Shown here: positions 24,466 through 32,967 of the stretch, one piece after another | Layout of the letters: every line of letters starts with the position of its first letter | Numbering within the stretch: the stretch's first letter is position 1 | NCBI RefSeq assembly: GCF_900110575.1 | Contig: NZ_FOEF01000008.1 | Coordinates: 1-64,000, forward strand | Direction: 5' to 3' | DNA length: 64,000 nt | Origin: Amycolatopsis saalfeldensis | GTDB taxonomy: Bacteria > Actinomycetota > Actinomycetes > Mycobacteriales > Pseudonocardiaceae | The notes under the pieces: model-generated | What the model saw: only the letters and a program-made list of their open reading frames with translations | The model's database searches: none | Told to the model about the DNA's origin: nothing | Program-made: the position numbers and the translations under genes

Positions 24466-25671
24466 TCAGCTCGCGAGGGCCGAGAGCTTGCTCCACGACG
24501 CCCAGTCGTACGTCCAGTCGTTGTAGTCGCCGTCCTTCGACGACAGCTGCTGGGTGCTGCCGGTGATCTCCACCGGGTCGCCCGGCAGGACGCTGTCGTA
24601 GTAGATCTTCGCGTTGGCCGGCGACAGGTTCAGGCAGCCGTGCGAGATGTTCTTCTTGCCCTGCGCCCAGATCGAGCCGGCCAGGCCGTGGATGAACTCG
24701 CCGTTGTTGGAGATGCGCACGGCCCACGGCACGTTGACGTCGGTGTAGCCGTAGCGCGGGTTGCTCATCGAGTACGTCGCGTGCTTCGACATGACCACGT
24801 GCGTGCCGCTGTGGGTGACCCGGCCCGGGTCGGAGTCGAGGCCGTAGCTCACCGGGAAGTCCTGCACCTGCTGGCCGTCGCGGATCACCTGCATGCGGTG
24901 CTCCTGGGTGTTGCCCTTGACGATCTGCGAGCGGCCGATGGTGAAGCTGGACGAGATGTCCTGGCGGCCGTACGTGCCGCCGCCCATGTCGACGCCGTAG
25001 ATCTTGGCGTTGACCTTCACCGTGGTGTTCGGCGCGAAGTACTCCTTCGGGCGCCAGTGCACGGAGGTGTCGCCGTTCAGCCAGGCCCAGGAGCCCTCGG
25101 TCTTCGGCGTGGTCTCGACCGACAGCGCCTTCTCCACCGACGCCTTGTCGGTGACCTTGCTCGGGAAGGTCAGCGCGATCGGCATCGCGATGCCGTACGT
25201 CTGCCCGTCGCCGACGTTCAGGCTGCCCGCCATCTGGCGCCGCGGCTTGACGGTGGTGAAGGAGCCGCTGATCGGCACCGTCTTGCCGTCACTGCCCGCC
25301 GCCTGCCCGGACCACGTGTACGTCTTGTCGTAACCGAGTTCCTCGGTGGCGCTCCAGCTCTTCTTGTCCGCCGACGCCTGGCCCTGCACCTGCTTGCCGT
25401 CGGGGTTCGTCAGCGTGACCGACGAGATCGTGCCTTCCGCGACCGTCGCCGTGATCGGGCTTCCCGGTGCCACGTCCTTCGCTCCGGCCGCGGGGGAAGT
25501 CGTGACGGACGCGGGTTTCGCCGCCGGCGGCGGTGCCTGCGTGGGCCCGCCCCCGGACGTCCCGCTCGCACTCACCGTCGGCTCGCTGCTGCACGCCCCG
25601 AGCGTCAGCGCCGCCACCAGCCCCAGCACCGCGACGCCGGCCCGGCGTCTCGTGAAGTTTCCGAAAGTCAC
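24466..25671 (-). CDS. L,D-transpeptidase lipoprotein (LdtMt2-like)
   Basis: A 401-residue peptidoglycan cross-linking enzyme that forms 3-3 links in the cell wall. The signal peptide ends in a lipobox LGACSS, so it is lipid-anchored. Two Ig-like domains (about 55-145 and 150-250) precede a YkuD catalytic domain. The active site shows FIHGLAGSIWAQG and SHGCLNL with the nucleophile Cys at 346. The C-terminal extension is Trp/Tyr-rich (DWTYDWASW), as in mycobacterial Ldt enzymes. GTG 25671 gives the full signal peptide. It is transcribed alone. Confidence 0.94.
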   Translation of the reverse strand: MTFGNFTRRRAGVAVLGLVAALTLGACSSEPTVSASGTSGGGPTQAPPPAAKPASVTTSPAAGAKDVAPGSPITATVAEGTISSVTLTNPDGKQVQGQASADKKSWSATEELGYDKTYTWSGQAAGSDGKTVPISGSFTTVKPRRQMAGSLNVGDGQTYGIAMPIALTFPSKVTDKASVEKALSVETTPKTEGSWAWLNGDTSVHWRPKEYFAPNTTVKVNAKIYGVDMGGGTYGRQDISSSFTIGRSQIVKGNTQEHRMQVIRDGQQVQDFPVSYGLDSDPGRVTHSGTHVVMSKHATYSMSNPRYGYTDVNVPWAVRISNNGEFIHGLAGSIWAQGKKNISHGCLNLSPANAKIYYDSVLPGDPVEITGSTQQLSSKDGDYNDWTYDWASWSKLSALAS

Positions 25672-25957
25672 ACTTGTCCCCGTTCACCCCTTGTTGCCCC
25701 ACTAACCCAGACGTACCGCGAGGCCCGAACGTTGACCGAAAGTGTGGTGACTAGGGTCACATCGGTTCCCCCGAAGTTGACACCGGGAGTGCGACCGACT
25801 CCGTGCCGTGATCGTGATCGACGGTGTCGGCCCGCTGAGCCCAGGGTAGTCGGGGGCACCGACAGCGCTGTGTAGGCGGCGATACGACGTTCCGGTGACG
25901 TGCGAGTCTGTGAACCGATCGCGTCGATCACGGGGTTCAGATTTGGCCAGATCCCGG

Positions 25958-26013
25958 TACTCTGCTCGCAGGCCGTCGTTTTGCGTGTTCGTGGCTTCAC
26001 ACTCGCGGAACTT
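25958..26013 (+). promoter_or_regulatory. Second csp promoter -10 and conserved leader element
   Basis: TACTCT (25958-25963) is followed after 14 bases by TTTTGCGTGTTCGTG and then TCACACTCGCGGAACT (25998-26013). These blocks match the element before the first csp gene almost base for base (GTGTTCGTG, and TCACrCTCGCrGAACT). The distance to the start codon is similar (about 116 against 103 bases). The preceding 286 bases (25672-25957) hold the transpeptidase promoter region and no gene that I can support. Confidence 0.5.
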
Positions 26014-26129
26014 CTGACGCGAGCCGTGGGGCCCACCAGCCTTCAGCTCGACTCGTTGGAACCGCCCGGGACGGCCTGGGGTGCCGTCTCGGCGGCATTC
26101 GAAGCGGATCTGTTACGAGGAGTACAGCG

Positions 26130-26333
26130 GTGGCGCAAGGCACTGTGAAGTGGTTCAACGCGGAGAAGGGCTTCGGCTTCATCGCGCAGGATGGCGGCGA
26201 AGGCGACGTGTTCGTCCACTACTCGGAGATCGAGGGGCGCGGTTTCCGCACCCTCGAAGAGAACCAGCGAGTGGAGTTCGAGGTCGGCCAGGGACAGAAG
26301 GGCCCGCAGGCCCAGAAGGTCCGCGCTATCTGA
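26130..26333 (+). CDS. csp: Cold-shock protein, second copy
   Basis: A 67-residue cold-shock domain protein starting (GTG) AQGTVKWFNAEKG, with RNP1 KGFGFI and RNP2 VFVHY. It is a clear paralogue of the protein at 10830 (same length, over half identical). The GTG at 26130 has ACGAGGAG at 26115-26122. It is a single gene with a long leader and its own terminator. Confidence 0.96.
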   Translation: MAQGTVKWFNAEKGFGFIAQDGGEGDVFVHYSEIEGRGFRTLEENQRVEFEVGQGQKGPQAQKVRAI

Positions 26334-26366
26334 GTCAGGCCCACGCGTTTTCTCAGGCCTGAAGTG

Positions 26367-26405
26367 AAGGGCCTCGGCGATGGAAATCGCCGGGGCCCTT
26401 TCTCA
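26367..26405 (+). terminator. Terminator of the second csp gene
   Basis: A 15-bp stem (26367-26381 with 26386-26400, one G-U pair) with a GGAA loop and a TTTCTC tail. Confidence 0.85.
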
Positions 26406-26512
26406 TGCGGTTCTCGGCGTGCGGATTCCGTGCGGGGACGTGCGGGGCTGAGGTTCCACCGTTCGGACGCACCTCGACGTTGCGGCCGGCGCAACGGATT
26501 TCCCTTGCGGGC

Positions 26513-26547
26513 AAAGAGAAAGCCCCCGGCGGACTTCGCCGGGGGCT
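26513..26547 (-). terminator. Terminator of the minus-strand gene ending at 26572
   Basis: A perfect 11-bp stem (26521-26531 with 26537-26547). Read on the minus strand it is followed by a T-rich TTTCTCTTT run. Confidence 0.8.
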
Positions 26548-26571
26548 CGGCAGGATCGCGGGGCGCCGAGG

Positions 26572-27000
26572 TCAGCGCCGGCCGGCGAGGGGCTCGTCGA
26601 ACGTGTCGGACGGGAACTGGAACTCGTCGGTCATCGCGTCGGAGTGGCGGCGGTCCTGCGCGGACGCGGCCTGGCCCTCCCAGGAGAGGCGCTCCAGGAT
26701 CCACTCCTGGGCCAGCGCCTGCGGGGAGATGTCCCGCTCGTTCGCGATGTCCTTGAGCTGCTGGCTCGCGATGAGGTTCATCCGCAGCTGGTAGACCTGC
26801 GCCTCACCGAAGCGCTTGCCCGTCCCGGTGCTGCCGGGGTCGGCGTCGGCGTCGGGGGCCAGTGCGGCGAGGTAGCTGGTGAGCTCCTTGTCCTCAGCGA
26901 CTTGGTCTTCAGCCGTCTTGACGGCATTGCGGTGCCGCCCGGGGGAGACGGCCTTCAGGTTCGTACGGCTGCCGAGGCGGCCGAGGGAGGGAAGAGGCAC
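26572..27000 (-). CDS. Conserved hypothetical protein, helical
   Basis: A protein of about 142 residues. The N-terminal 35 residues are basic; the centre is acidic (AEDQVAEDKELTSYLAALAPDADADPG). The C-terminal half is a helical region QVYQLRMNLIASQQLKDIAN followed by ERDISPQALAQEWILERL, resembling a short helix-turn-helix or ribbon-helix-helix-like arrangement. I do not recognise a named family. GTG 27000 is preferred because the N-terminus then begins PLPSLGRLG; a TTG at 27030 would add 10 residues. It has its own terminator. Confidence 0.65.
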   Translation of the reverse strand: MPLPSLGRLGSRTNLKAVSPGRHRNAVKTAEDQVAEDKELTSYLAALAPDADADPGSTGTGKRFGEAQVYQLRMNLIASQQLKDIANERDISPQALAQEWILERLSWEGQAASAQDRRHSDAMTDEFQFPSDTFDEPLAGRR

Positions 27001-27202
27001 TCCGACACGATAACGGTTGGGTCTCGGCAATCAAACCACTGTGAGCCACGACACACGCGTTTCATCGCTCGTTAAGCCTATTCGATCACCTGAACAGCCC
27101 AGAAGGTAAACGCCATTCCGTGACAGGGGGTTGACCTGCTGTGCCGTCAGTAGATCACCGGGTAGATCGGCAGACTGTCGGCGAAAGCCGCAGAAATGGA
27201 GA

Positions 27203-27235
27203 GACCCCCGCGCCAGGGGGAGGAACGCGGGGGTC
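27203..27235. repeat. GC hairpin in a 487-base gene-free stretch
   Basis: A perfect 10-bp inverted repeat (27203-27212 with 27226-27235), 13-base loop. It is the only strong structure between the genes at 27000 and 27488. The rest of that stretch has no convincing ORF by codon bias; it must hold the promoters of both flanking genes. Confidence 0.5.
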
Positions 27236-27487
27236 GGAGGGGATCTCCACAGGCGCTGACCGGGGGTGTGTCAGCACCATCGATTGTTGCACGAGTTCCG
27301 GGGTTCGGCGAGTGGAACAGGGGAGAAAACCGTTGCCCGGTTCACATTCACGATCTCGTGAAACTGTTCGGCGATTGCGCTGAGTTGTGCGGAGAGTGGC
27401 GCCAGGTTCACTCTCCGGGGGGCTGTGTGTTCCGCCCGGCGCTGGTTAGCCTCGCGGCCAGTTGGTTGTGAACCGGGCGGAGGAGCC

Positions 27488-27739
27488 ATGAGCGGGTCTG
27501 TGGAAGTTCGACAGTTCCTCCTTCGGTACGAAGGTGCCGATGGGGGTAGCACGACATTGCCCGGCGGAGTGCCGGCGCAGCGCGGGGCGTCCGACACCCA
27601 GCGCGTGTCCAACGATCAAGTGCGCCGGGCTCGGCTCGCGGTCGCCAACGGGGCGCTCGGGGTCGAGGACTGCGCCCAACTGCTGGACATGCTCGGCCTG
27701 TCCCTCGACGACGATGGCCAGGCTCCGGTCCAGCGCTGA
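27488..27739 (+). CDS. Small hypothetical protein, 83 residues
   Basis: ATG 27488 has an ideal ribosome binding site (GGAGGAG, 27479-27485). The protein has a polar, Gly-rich first half and a helical C-terminal half (VSNDQVRRARLAVANGALG, VEDCAQLLDMLGL) ending in an acidic, Gln-rich tail. No membrane segment. Family not recognised. The next 320 bases (27740-28059) carry no supported gene and lead into the tRNA cluster, with a possible -10 box TATGCT at 27995-28000. Confidence 0.6.
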   Translation: MSGSVEVRQFLLRYEGADGGSTTLPGGVPAQRGASDTQRVSNDQVRRARLAVANGALGVEDCAQLLDMLGLSLDDDGQAPVQR

Positions 27740-28059
27740 CCGCGGGGCTTTACGGCCTTCGGCCCGGCGGCGACCGGCCTGTCCGCGGTGGTTGCGGAGC
27801 GCAGGTCCGGCTCGGCGGGGTTGCGGTCGATCGGCGAGTCCGGTGCCGGTGCCGAGGCCGGTTCGGCGACGCGGGCATGGCGTGCCCGGCGGCCGGGCGA
27901 TCACGGCTGGGTGGGCGTAGGCTGGCGTCGTCGCAGGTCCCGGGCCTGTTGACCGTTAAGGAACCCCCCGGCGCGCGGCTGGTTCCGGGTGCCCTATGCT
28001 GGTAATCGCTCCCGGGGGAACCTGAGAGCGCGGTCGGTCGGTCAGCCGAAACCGACCGG

Positions 28060-28132
28060 GCTCCCATCGTTCAGTGGCCTAGGACTCCGCCCTTTCAAGG
28101 CGGCAACGCGGGTTCGAATCCCGTTGGGAGTA
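28060..28132 (+). tRNA. tRNA-Glu (anticodon TTC)
   Basis: A 73-base cloverleaf with anticodon loop CTTTCAA (anticodon TTC). Acceptor stem GCTCCCA pairs with TGGGAGT (one G-U), T-arm GCGGG-TTCGAAT-CCCGT, discriminator A. No CCA is encoded. An 8-bp hairpin (28031-28038 with 28051-28058) sits directly upstream. Confidence 0.95.
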
Positions 28133-28162
28133 CGCTTCACCAGCAAGACAAGCAGTATGCAA

Positions 28163-28236
28163 GGCCCTGTGGCGCAGTTGGTTAGCGCGTCGCCCTGTCA
28201 CGGCGAAGGTCGCGGGTTCGAGTCCCGTCAGGGTCG
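28163..28236 (+). tRNA. tRNA-Asp (anticodon GTC)
   Basis: A 74-base cloverleaf with anticodon loop CTGTCAC (anticodon GTC). Acceptor GGCCCTG pairs with CAGGGTC, T-loop TTCGAGT, discriminator G. It lies 30 bases after tRNA-Glu. Confidence 0.95.
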
Positions 28237-28267
28237 CAAGATCGTTCGGCTCTTGGCCGGCGTTCGC

Positions 28268-28341
28268 GGCCAGGTAGCTCAGTTGGTACGAGCGTCCGCC
28301 TGAAAAGCGGAAGGTCGCCGGTTCGACCCCGGCCCTGGCCA
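28268..28341 (+). tRNA. tRNA-Phe (anticodon GAA)
   Basis: A 74-base cloverleaf with anticodon loop CTGAAAA (anticodon GAA). Acceptor GGCCAGG pairs with CCTGGCC, T-arm GCCGG-TTCGACC-CCGGC, discriminator A. It is the last tRNA of the cluster. Confidence 0.95.
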
Positions 28342-28353
28342 CCGCTCGCAGAG

Positions 28354-28384
28354 AACCGCTCCGACCGTGTCGGGGCGGTTTTTT
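28354..28384 (+). terminator. Rho-independent terminator of the tRNA cluster
   Basis: A 12-bp stem (28354-28365 with 28369-28380, one G-U pair) with a 3-base loop and a run of six T. This is the most canonical terminator in the window. Confidence 0.95.
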
Positions 28385-28422
28385 CGTGCCCGGGCACGCC
28401 GGGCGGTGCCAGTATCGGGGCC

Positions 28423-28791
28423 ATGGAAACCGTTGCCGTTCCGCGGCCCGTGGTCAGCGCGTTGAGGCAAGCCAGCGTCACTGGGACCGCCACCGAGCTG
28501 ATCGACCGGTTCCGCACCAGCGGCCGGGACGGGGTCGCGCGGCCGCCGGAGGCGTTCGGGGAGGTGCTGGCCTGGCTGTGGCAGACCGACGCCAATGCCG
28601 CCGTGATCCACATCGCCGAGTTGATGAAGCAGCTGCGCGAACGCCACCCGCTCGCGCATGCCGTGACGCCGCCGGTCGGATTCGGTGAGCTGCTCGACGG
28701 GGTGCGTGGCTGTCTGCCCGCCGGCTTCGAGCAGGCTGACCTGCTGATTTCCTACACCCGGACCTCGCTCGGGGACTTCTACGGCGGCTGA
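28423..28791 (+). CDS. Hypothetical protein, 122 residues
   Basis: A compact, mostly helical soluble protein: an N-terminal helix VVSALRQAS, TATELIDRFRTSGRDG, then EVLAWLWQTDANAAVIHIAE and a C-terminal ADLLISYTRTSLGDFY. Codon bias is strong, so it is real coding sequence. No family recognised. ATG 28423 lacks a clear ribosome binding site. It converges on the next gene with a 1-base gap between the stop codons. Confidence 0.6.
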   Translation: METVAVPRPVVSALRQASVTGTATELIDRFRTSGRDGVARPPEAFGEVLAWLWQTDANAAVIHIAELMKQLRERHPLAHAVTPPVGFGELLDGVRGCLPAGFEQADLLISYTRTSLGDFYGG

Positions 28792-28792
28792 C

Positions 28793-29143
28793 TCACTTCA
28801 CGTACGCGGCCCAGGTCAGCGCGGACCAGGTTGACGCGTCGACCGGCTTCAGCGGGCCTCGGGGCATTGCCGGTTTCGTGGGACGCACGGCCTTCACCGG
28901 GTTGATCGGCATCGGCTCGTGGGGTGGCTTCGGGGGCGCGCTGTGCGAAGCCTCGGTCCACGCGACGACCGCGCCGACGTGATCGCGGAAGGTGCCCGCG
29001 CGGTACCAGCCCTTGTGCACCGAACCCGCGCTCACGACGCTGCCCGAGTGCAGCCAGGCCGTGACCCGGCCGCCGAGGTCGCGCAGGGCGTCTTCGTCGA
29101 GCCAGGCGCAGATCTGGCCACGGCGGTCGTAGATCGGTTCCAT
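28793..29143 (-). CDS. 4-fold beta flower domain protein
   Basis: A 116-residue protein. The first 70 residues show four short beta-hairpin-like repeats (IYDRRGQICAWL, DLGGRVTAWL, VHKGWYRAGTF, DHVGAVVAW), the pattern of small 4-fold beta flower proteins, in which each blade contains a G-x-x-x-A/G-W-type motif. The C-terminal 45 residues are Pro/Lys-rich. Biochemical role unknown. ATG 29143 is the start. Confidence 0.6.
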   Translation of the reverse strand: MEPIYDRRGQICAWLDEDALRDLGGRVTAWLHSGSVVSAGSVHKGWYRAGTFRDHVGAVVAWTEASHSAPPKPPHEPMPINPVKAVRPTKPAMPRGPLKPVDASTWSALTWAAYVK

Positions 29144-29260
29144 CTTCGGATGTTAGGGCGATTCGCGGCGAAAGCGGGAAAAAAGTTCGTAAAGTCGCCC
29201 TGACCGTCCACATGGGACAAGACTTGACCTCCAGCGGGCTGGAGGTTTCAGACTGGAGCC

Positions 29261-30088
29261 ATGACAACGGGACTGGCCGAGCTGAAGCACCGCGGCGACT
29301 GGGGCATCGAAACAGTGGACGTCGACGCTTACCTGGCGCGGATCGGGCAGCCGCGGCGGGAGCCGTCGTCGGCGGCGCTCATCGCGCTGACCAGGGCACA
29401 CGTCGAGGCGATCGCGTTCGAGAACGTCGACGTGGTGCTGGGACGGCATCAGGGGATCGGGCTGGACGTCGTCGCCGCGAAGCTCGTCGGACGCCGGCGC
29501 GGCGGTTACTGCTACGAGCAGGCCGGGCTGTTCGCCGCCGTCGCCGAGCGGCTGGGCTACGAGGTCCAGCGCGCGGTCGCGCGCGTGCAGCCGAGCAAGG
29601 ACGGGCCGTACACCCACATGGCCCTGCTGGTCACCGTCGAGGGCACGCGGTACCTGGTCGACGTCGGCTTCGGGGCCGGGATCCTGGTGCCGATGCCGCT
29701 GGTGGACGGCGCCGTCGTCGACCAGGCCGGGTGGGCGCACCGGCTGATCGAGCGCGACGGCTGGTGGGTGCTGCAGAAGCAGGACGGCGACGGCTGGGAC
29801 GACCTGCACGAGCTGGACGATCGCGTGCACAGCCGGCCGATCGACTACGAGGTCTACCACCACTACACCTCGACGCACCCGCGTTCGCCGTTCACCGGGC
29901 GGCTGGTCGTGATGCGGCTGGCCGAGGGCCGGTTCCGCCGGCTGATCGGCCGTGAGCTGACCGAAACCCGCCCGGACAGCACCGCCGAGACCCGCACCGT
30001 CGAGCCGGAGCAGCTCGGGGAAGCGCTCGAAGGCCTGGACGTCGTGCTCACCGCGGAGGAGCTGGAAGCGCTGCTCCGCGTCTACTGA
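29261..30088 (+). CDS. nat: Arylamine N-acetyltransferase
   Basis: A 275-residue NAT. The catalytic triad is visible: Cys84 in RRGGYCYEQ, His119 in YTHMALLV and Asp134 in YLVDVGFG. The N-terminal domain includes AIAFENVDVVLG; the C-terminal lid carries LTETRPDSTAETRTV. These enzymes acetylate arylamines and hydrazines from acetyl-CoA; homologues also close amide macrocycles in ansamycin clusters (RifF type), but no polyketide genes are present here. The gene converges on a GGDEF-EAL gene with its stop inside a 15-bp tandem duplication. Confidence 0.94.
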   Translation: MTTGLAELKHRGDWGIETVDVDAYLARIGQPRREPSSAALIALTRAHVEAIAFENVDVVLGRHQGIGLDVVAAKLVGRRRGGYCYEQAGLFAAVAERLGYEVQRAVARVQPSKDGPYTHMALLVTVEGTRYLVDVGFGAGILVPMPLVDGAVVDQAGWAHRLIERDGWWVLQKQDGDGWDDLHELDDRVHSRPIDYEVYHHYTSTHPRSPFTGRLVVMRLAEGRFRRLIGRELTETRPDSTAETRTVEPEQLGEALEGLDVVLTAEELEALLRVY

Positions 30089-30107
30089 AACAGCGTCTAC
30101 TGAAACA
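30078..30107. repeat. Exact 15-bp tandem duplication across two convergent gene ends
   Basis: GCGTCTACTGAAACA occurs at 30078-30092 and again at 30093-30107 without a break. The first copy holds the TGA stop of nat (30086-30088); the second holds the TAG stop of the minus-strand gene (30097-30099). Confidence 0.9.
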
Positions 30108-32847
30108 GGTCGGCGGCCGCGGCGGGACGGCCCAGGTGGTAGCCCTGGGCCTGGTCGCAGTCCAGCTCACGCAGCAGCGCCAGCTCTTCGGCGGTCTCGA
30201 CGCCCTCGGCGACCACGGTCAGGTCCACCGCGTGCGCCATCGCGATGATGCTCGTGACGATCGCCGCCGCGTCACGGGATTCGGCGATGCCGGTGATGAA
30301 CGAGCGGTCGATCTTGAGCGTGTCCAGCGTCAGCCGGCGCAGCTGCGCGAGCGACGAGTAGCCGGTGCCGAAGTCGTCGATCGCCAGCAGGACGCCGAGC
30401 CCGCGCAGTGACGCGAGCACGGCGGCGGCCGCGGCCTCGTCCCGCATCAGCGCGCTTTCGGTGATCTCCAGGCACAACGAGCCCGCCGGCAGGCCCGTGG
30501 TCGCGAGCACGTCGCGGACCGCGGGCACCAGGCCGGGATCGTCGAGCTGGCGGACGGACAGGTTCACTTTCAGGTTCAGGTCGAGCCCGCGTTCGGCGCG
30601 CAGGCGCGCCAGCTCGCGCGCGGCACAACGCAGCACGAACTTGCCGATCACGTTGATCAGCTCGCTCTCCTCGGCGAGCGGGATGAACTCCACCGGTGAG
30701 ATCTCGCCGTGTTTCGGGTGGGTCCAGCGCAGCAGCGCCTCGACCGCCACCATCTCGCCCGTGCGCAGGTCCACCACCGGCTGGTACGCGGGCCACAGCT
30801 GTCCATTGTGGACGGCTTCGCGCAGGTCCTGCTCCAGCCGCAGCCGCCGCTGCATGCGCTCGCGCAGCGTGACGTCGAACAGCTCGAACCGGCCGCCGCC
30901 GAGCGCTTTCGCCTGGTACATAGCGACATCCGCGTCGCGCAGCAGGTCCTCGGCGCTGCGCTGGTCGTCCGGGCCGACCAGCACGACGCCGATGCTCGCG
31001 TCGAGGTGCAGCTGGCGGCCGTGCACGACGATCGGCTCGGCCAGCACCGCGCGCACGTGCCCGGCCAGCGCCCGCACCTCGCCGTCTTCCGTGGCGACCT
31101 GCGTGACGACCACGAACTCGTCGCCGCCGAGACGGCCCACCACGTCCTCGGCGCCCGCGGCGTGCCGCAGCCGCTCGCCGACGATGCGCAGCACCTGGTC
31201 GCCGACGGAATGGCCGAGGGAGTCGTTGATGACCTTGAACTTGTCCAGGTCGAGGAACAGCACCGTGGACGCCTGGCAGTGGGTGCGCCGGTCCAGCCGG
31301 TCGAGCACCAGCGTCCGGTTCGCCAGGCGGGTCAACGGGTCGTGGGTCGCGTCGTGCGCGAGGCGCGCGCTGATCGAGCGGCGCTCGGTGATGTCGGTGA
31401 ACGAGACCACCGCCGTCGCGCCCGCCGCGTCCACCGGGTCGAGCAGGCGGGAGGTCACCGAGATCCAGACGTCACGGCCGTCCGGGCGGCGCCAGCGCGC
31501 GACGCGGCCGTTCTGCGTGATGCCGGTGCGCCGGGTGCGCACGGACGGCAGCTCCTCGTCCGGGATCTGCGAGCCCGCCTCGTCGAAGAGCGCGAGCATG
31601 GTGCTGGGGACGCCGATCAGGTCGGCCGGGGTCAGGCCGAGGATGCGGCCGGCCGCCGGGTTGGCCGACTCGAGCCGCCCGGTCGGGCCCATCACCATCA
31701 CGCCTTCGTCGAGCGCGCCGACGACCGTGCGGTAGCGCTGCTCCGCGCGGCGGCGGGCCGTCTCGTCGGCGCAGACGAGAACGTAGCCGTCATTCATCTC
31801 AGCTGCGGAAACGCGGACGGAGAGGGCCGTGCCGGTGCGGTTTCGGTGCGCCTGCTCGACCACGCCGCCCGCGCGCAGCACGGCCCCGGGGTCGAGTTCG
31901 GCGCCCACCAGCTCGGCCGCCGGCCGGCCCGCCGCCTCGGCCGCGGACCAGCCGTACACGGCCTCGGCGGCCGGGTTCCAGCTGGTCACGATGCCCGCGC
32001 CGGTGGTGGCGATGATGGCGTCACTGACGTGGGTCACGAGCGCGGCCTGCGTGCGCAGCGCGTCGGCCACGGCCCGGCGGCCGGTCACGTCGCGGAGCAC
32101 GACCTGGAACGACGGCGTGCTCTCGCCGCCGGTCCGCACGGTGATCGTCTCCACGGCGAGCTTGCTGCCGTCGACGCGCTTGAGCACGGCCTCGACCGGC
32201 CCGGTCCCGGCGCCCGGCTCGGTCAGCGCCCGCGCCCCGCCGGCCAGCCGCTCGGCCGAGCCGTCGGTGAGGAAGTCGGTGAACGGGCGGCCGAAGACCT
32301 CCGCCGTCGAGCCGGCGCCGAGCAGGTCGAGCGCCGCGCGGTTCACGTAGCTGACGAACCCGCCCTCGTGCACGCAGATCGCGTCCGGGCTCAGCTCCAC
32401 GAGCACGCGGTAGCGGTCGGCCAGCTCGGCCAGCTCCGACTTGCCCGGCTGCTCGTCCGGCACCGCGTACGCGACGCCCAGCAGGCCGGTGGTGCGGGAG
32501 CGCTCGCCGACGGTGCGCGCCCGCAGCCGGATCCGGCGCGGTTGTCCCGTCGCGGTCTCCAGCGACTGCTCCAGCTCGAAGTCGCGGCCGGGCAGCACGG
32601 CACGCAGGTTCGCGGTGAGTGGGCGGAGCAGGGCGAGCAGCTGTTCGCAGAGGTCTTCGCCGGGGGCGCCGGGCAGGCCGAGCACGGCGTCGAGGCCGGG
32701 CAGCCAGGTGAGGGTGGTGTCGGTGGCGTCGAAGGAGAAGATCACGCCGGTGTCGCCTTCCGAGGCCAGACCGGCCAGCCGCGCCCGCAAAGCCGTCTCC
32801 GCAGCGTCACCCGCCGGTTCGCCCGCGGTGGCGGCTTCGGCCTCCAT
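30097..32847 (-). CDS. PAS-GGDEF-EAL cyclic-di-GMP signalling protein
   Basis: A 916-residue cytoplasmic multidomain protein. At least three PAS domains occupy about 140-490 (RYRVLVELSPDAICVHEGG, SDAIIATTGAGIVTSWNPAA, YRTVVGALDEGVMVMGPTG), with a possible fourth at 25-110. A GGDEF domain follows with an intact GRLGGDEF near residue 575. An EAL domain has intact EALLRW near 700 and DDFGTGYSSL. Both catalytic sites look complete, so it may both make and degrade cyclic-di-GMP, like Streptomyces RmdA/RmdB. There is no membrane segment. No partner gene adjoins it. Confidence 0.95.
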   Translation of the reverse strand: MEAEAATAGEPAGDAAETALRARLAGLASEGDTGVIFSFDATDTTLTWLPGLDAVLGLPGAPGEDLCEQLLALLRPLTANLRAVLPGRDFELEQSLETATGQPRRIRLRARTVGERSRTTGLLGVAYAVPDEQPGKSELAELADRYRVLVELSPDAICVHEGGFVSYVNRAALDLLGAGSTAEVFGRPFTDFLTDGSAERLAGGARALTEPGAGTGPVEAVLKRVDGSKLAVETITVRTGGESTPSFQVVLRDVTGRRAVADALRTQAALVTHVSDAIIATTGAGIVTSWNPAAEAVYGWSAAEAAGRPAAELVGAELDPGAVLRAGGVVEQAHRNRTGTALSVRVSAAEMNDGYVLVCADETARRRAEQRYRTVVGALDEGVMVMGPTGRLESANPAAGRILGLTPADLIGVPSTMLALFDEAGSQIPDEELPSVRTRRTGITQNGRVARWRRPDGRDVWISVTSRLLDPVDAAGATAVVSFTDITERRSISARLAHDATHDPLTRLANRTLVLDRLDRRTHCQASTVLFLDLDKFKVINDSLGHSVGDQVLRIVGERLRHAAGAEDVVGRLGGDEFVVVTQVATEDGEVRALAGHVRAVLAEPIVVHGRQLHLDASIGVVLVGPDDQRSAEDLLRDADVAMYQAKALGGGRFELFDVTLRERMQRRLRLEQDLREAVHNGQLWPAYQPVVDLRTGEMVAVEALLRWTHPKHGEISPVEFIPLAEESELINVIGKFVLRCAARELARLRAERGLDLNLKVNLSVRQLDDPGLVPAVRDVLATTGLPAGSLCLEITESALMRDEAAAAAVLASLRGLGVLLAIDDFGTGYSSLAQLRRLTLDTLKIDRSFITGIAESRDAAAIVTSIIAMAHAVDLTVVAEGVETAEELALLRELDCDQAQGYHLGRPAAAADLFQ

Positions 32848-32967
32848 GATGCGTCCCGGTCCCCCCGTATCGGCGTATGGCCCGTCGATTACACCACCCG
32901 GGGATCTCGCTGTATACGCACAGATACGACCGGACTTTCCATGGTCAGCCGCAGTGGTGAACCGACC

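Noticed and set aside
27740..28059. Coding ORFs on both strands between the 83-residue gene and the tRNA cluster
   Set aside because: Frames have poor third-position bias, no ribosome binding site and Arg/Pro-rich translations; treated as a gene-free region.
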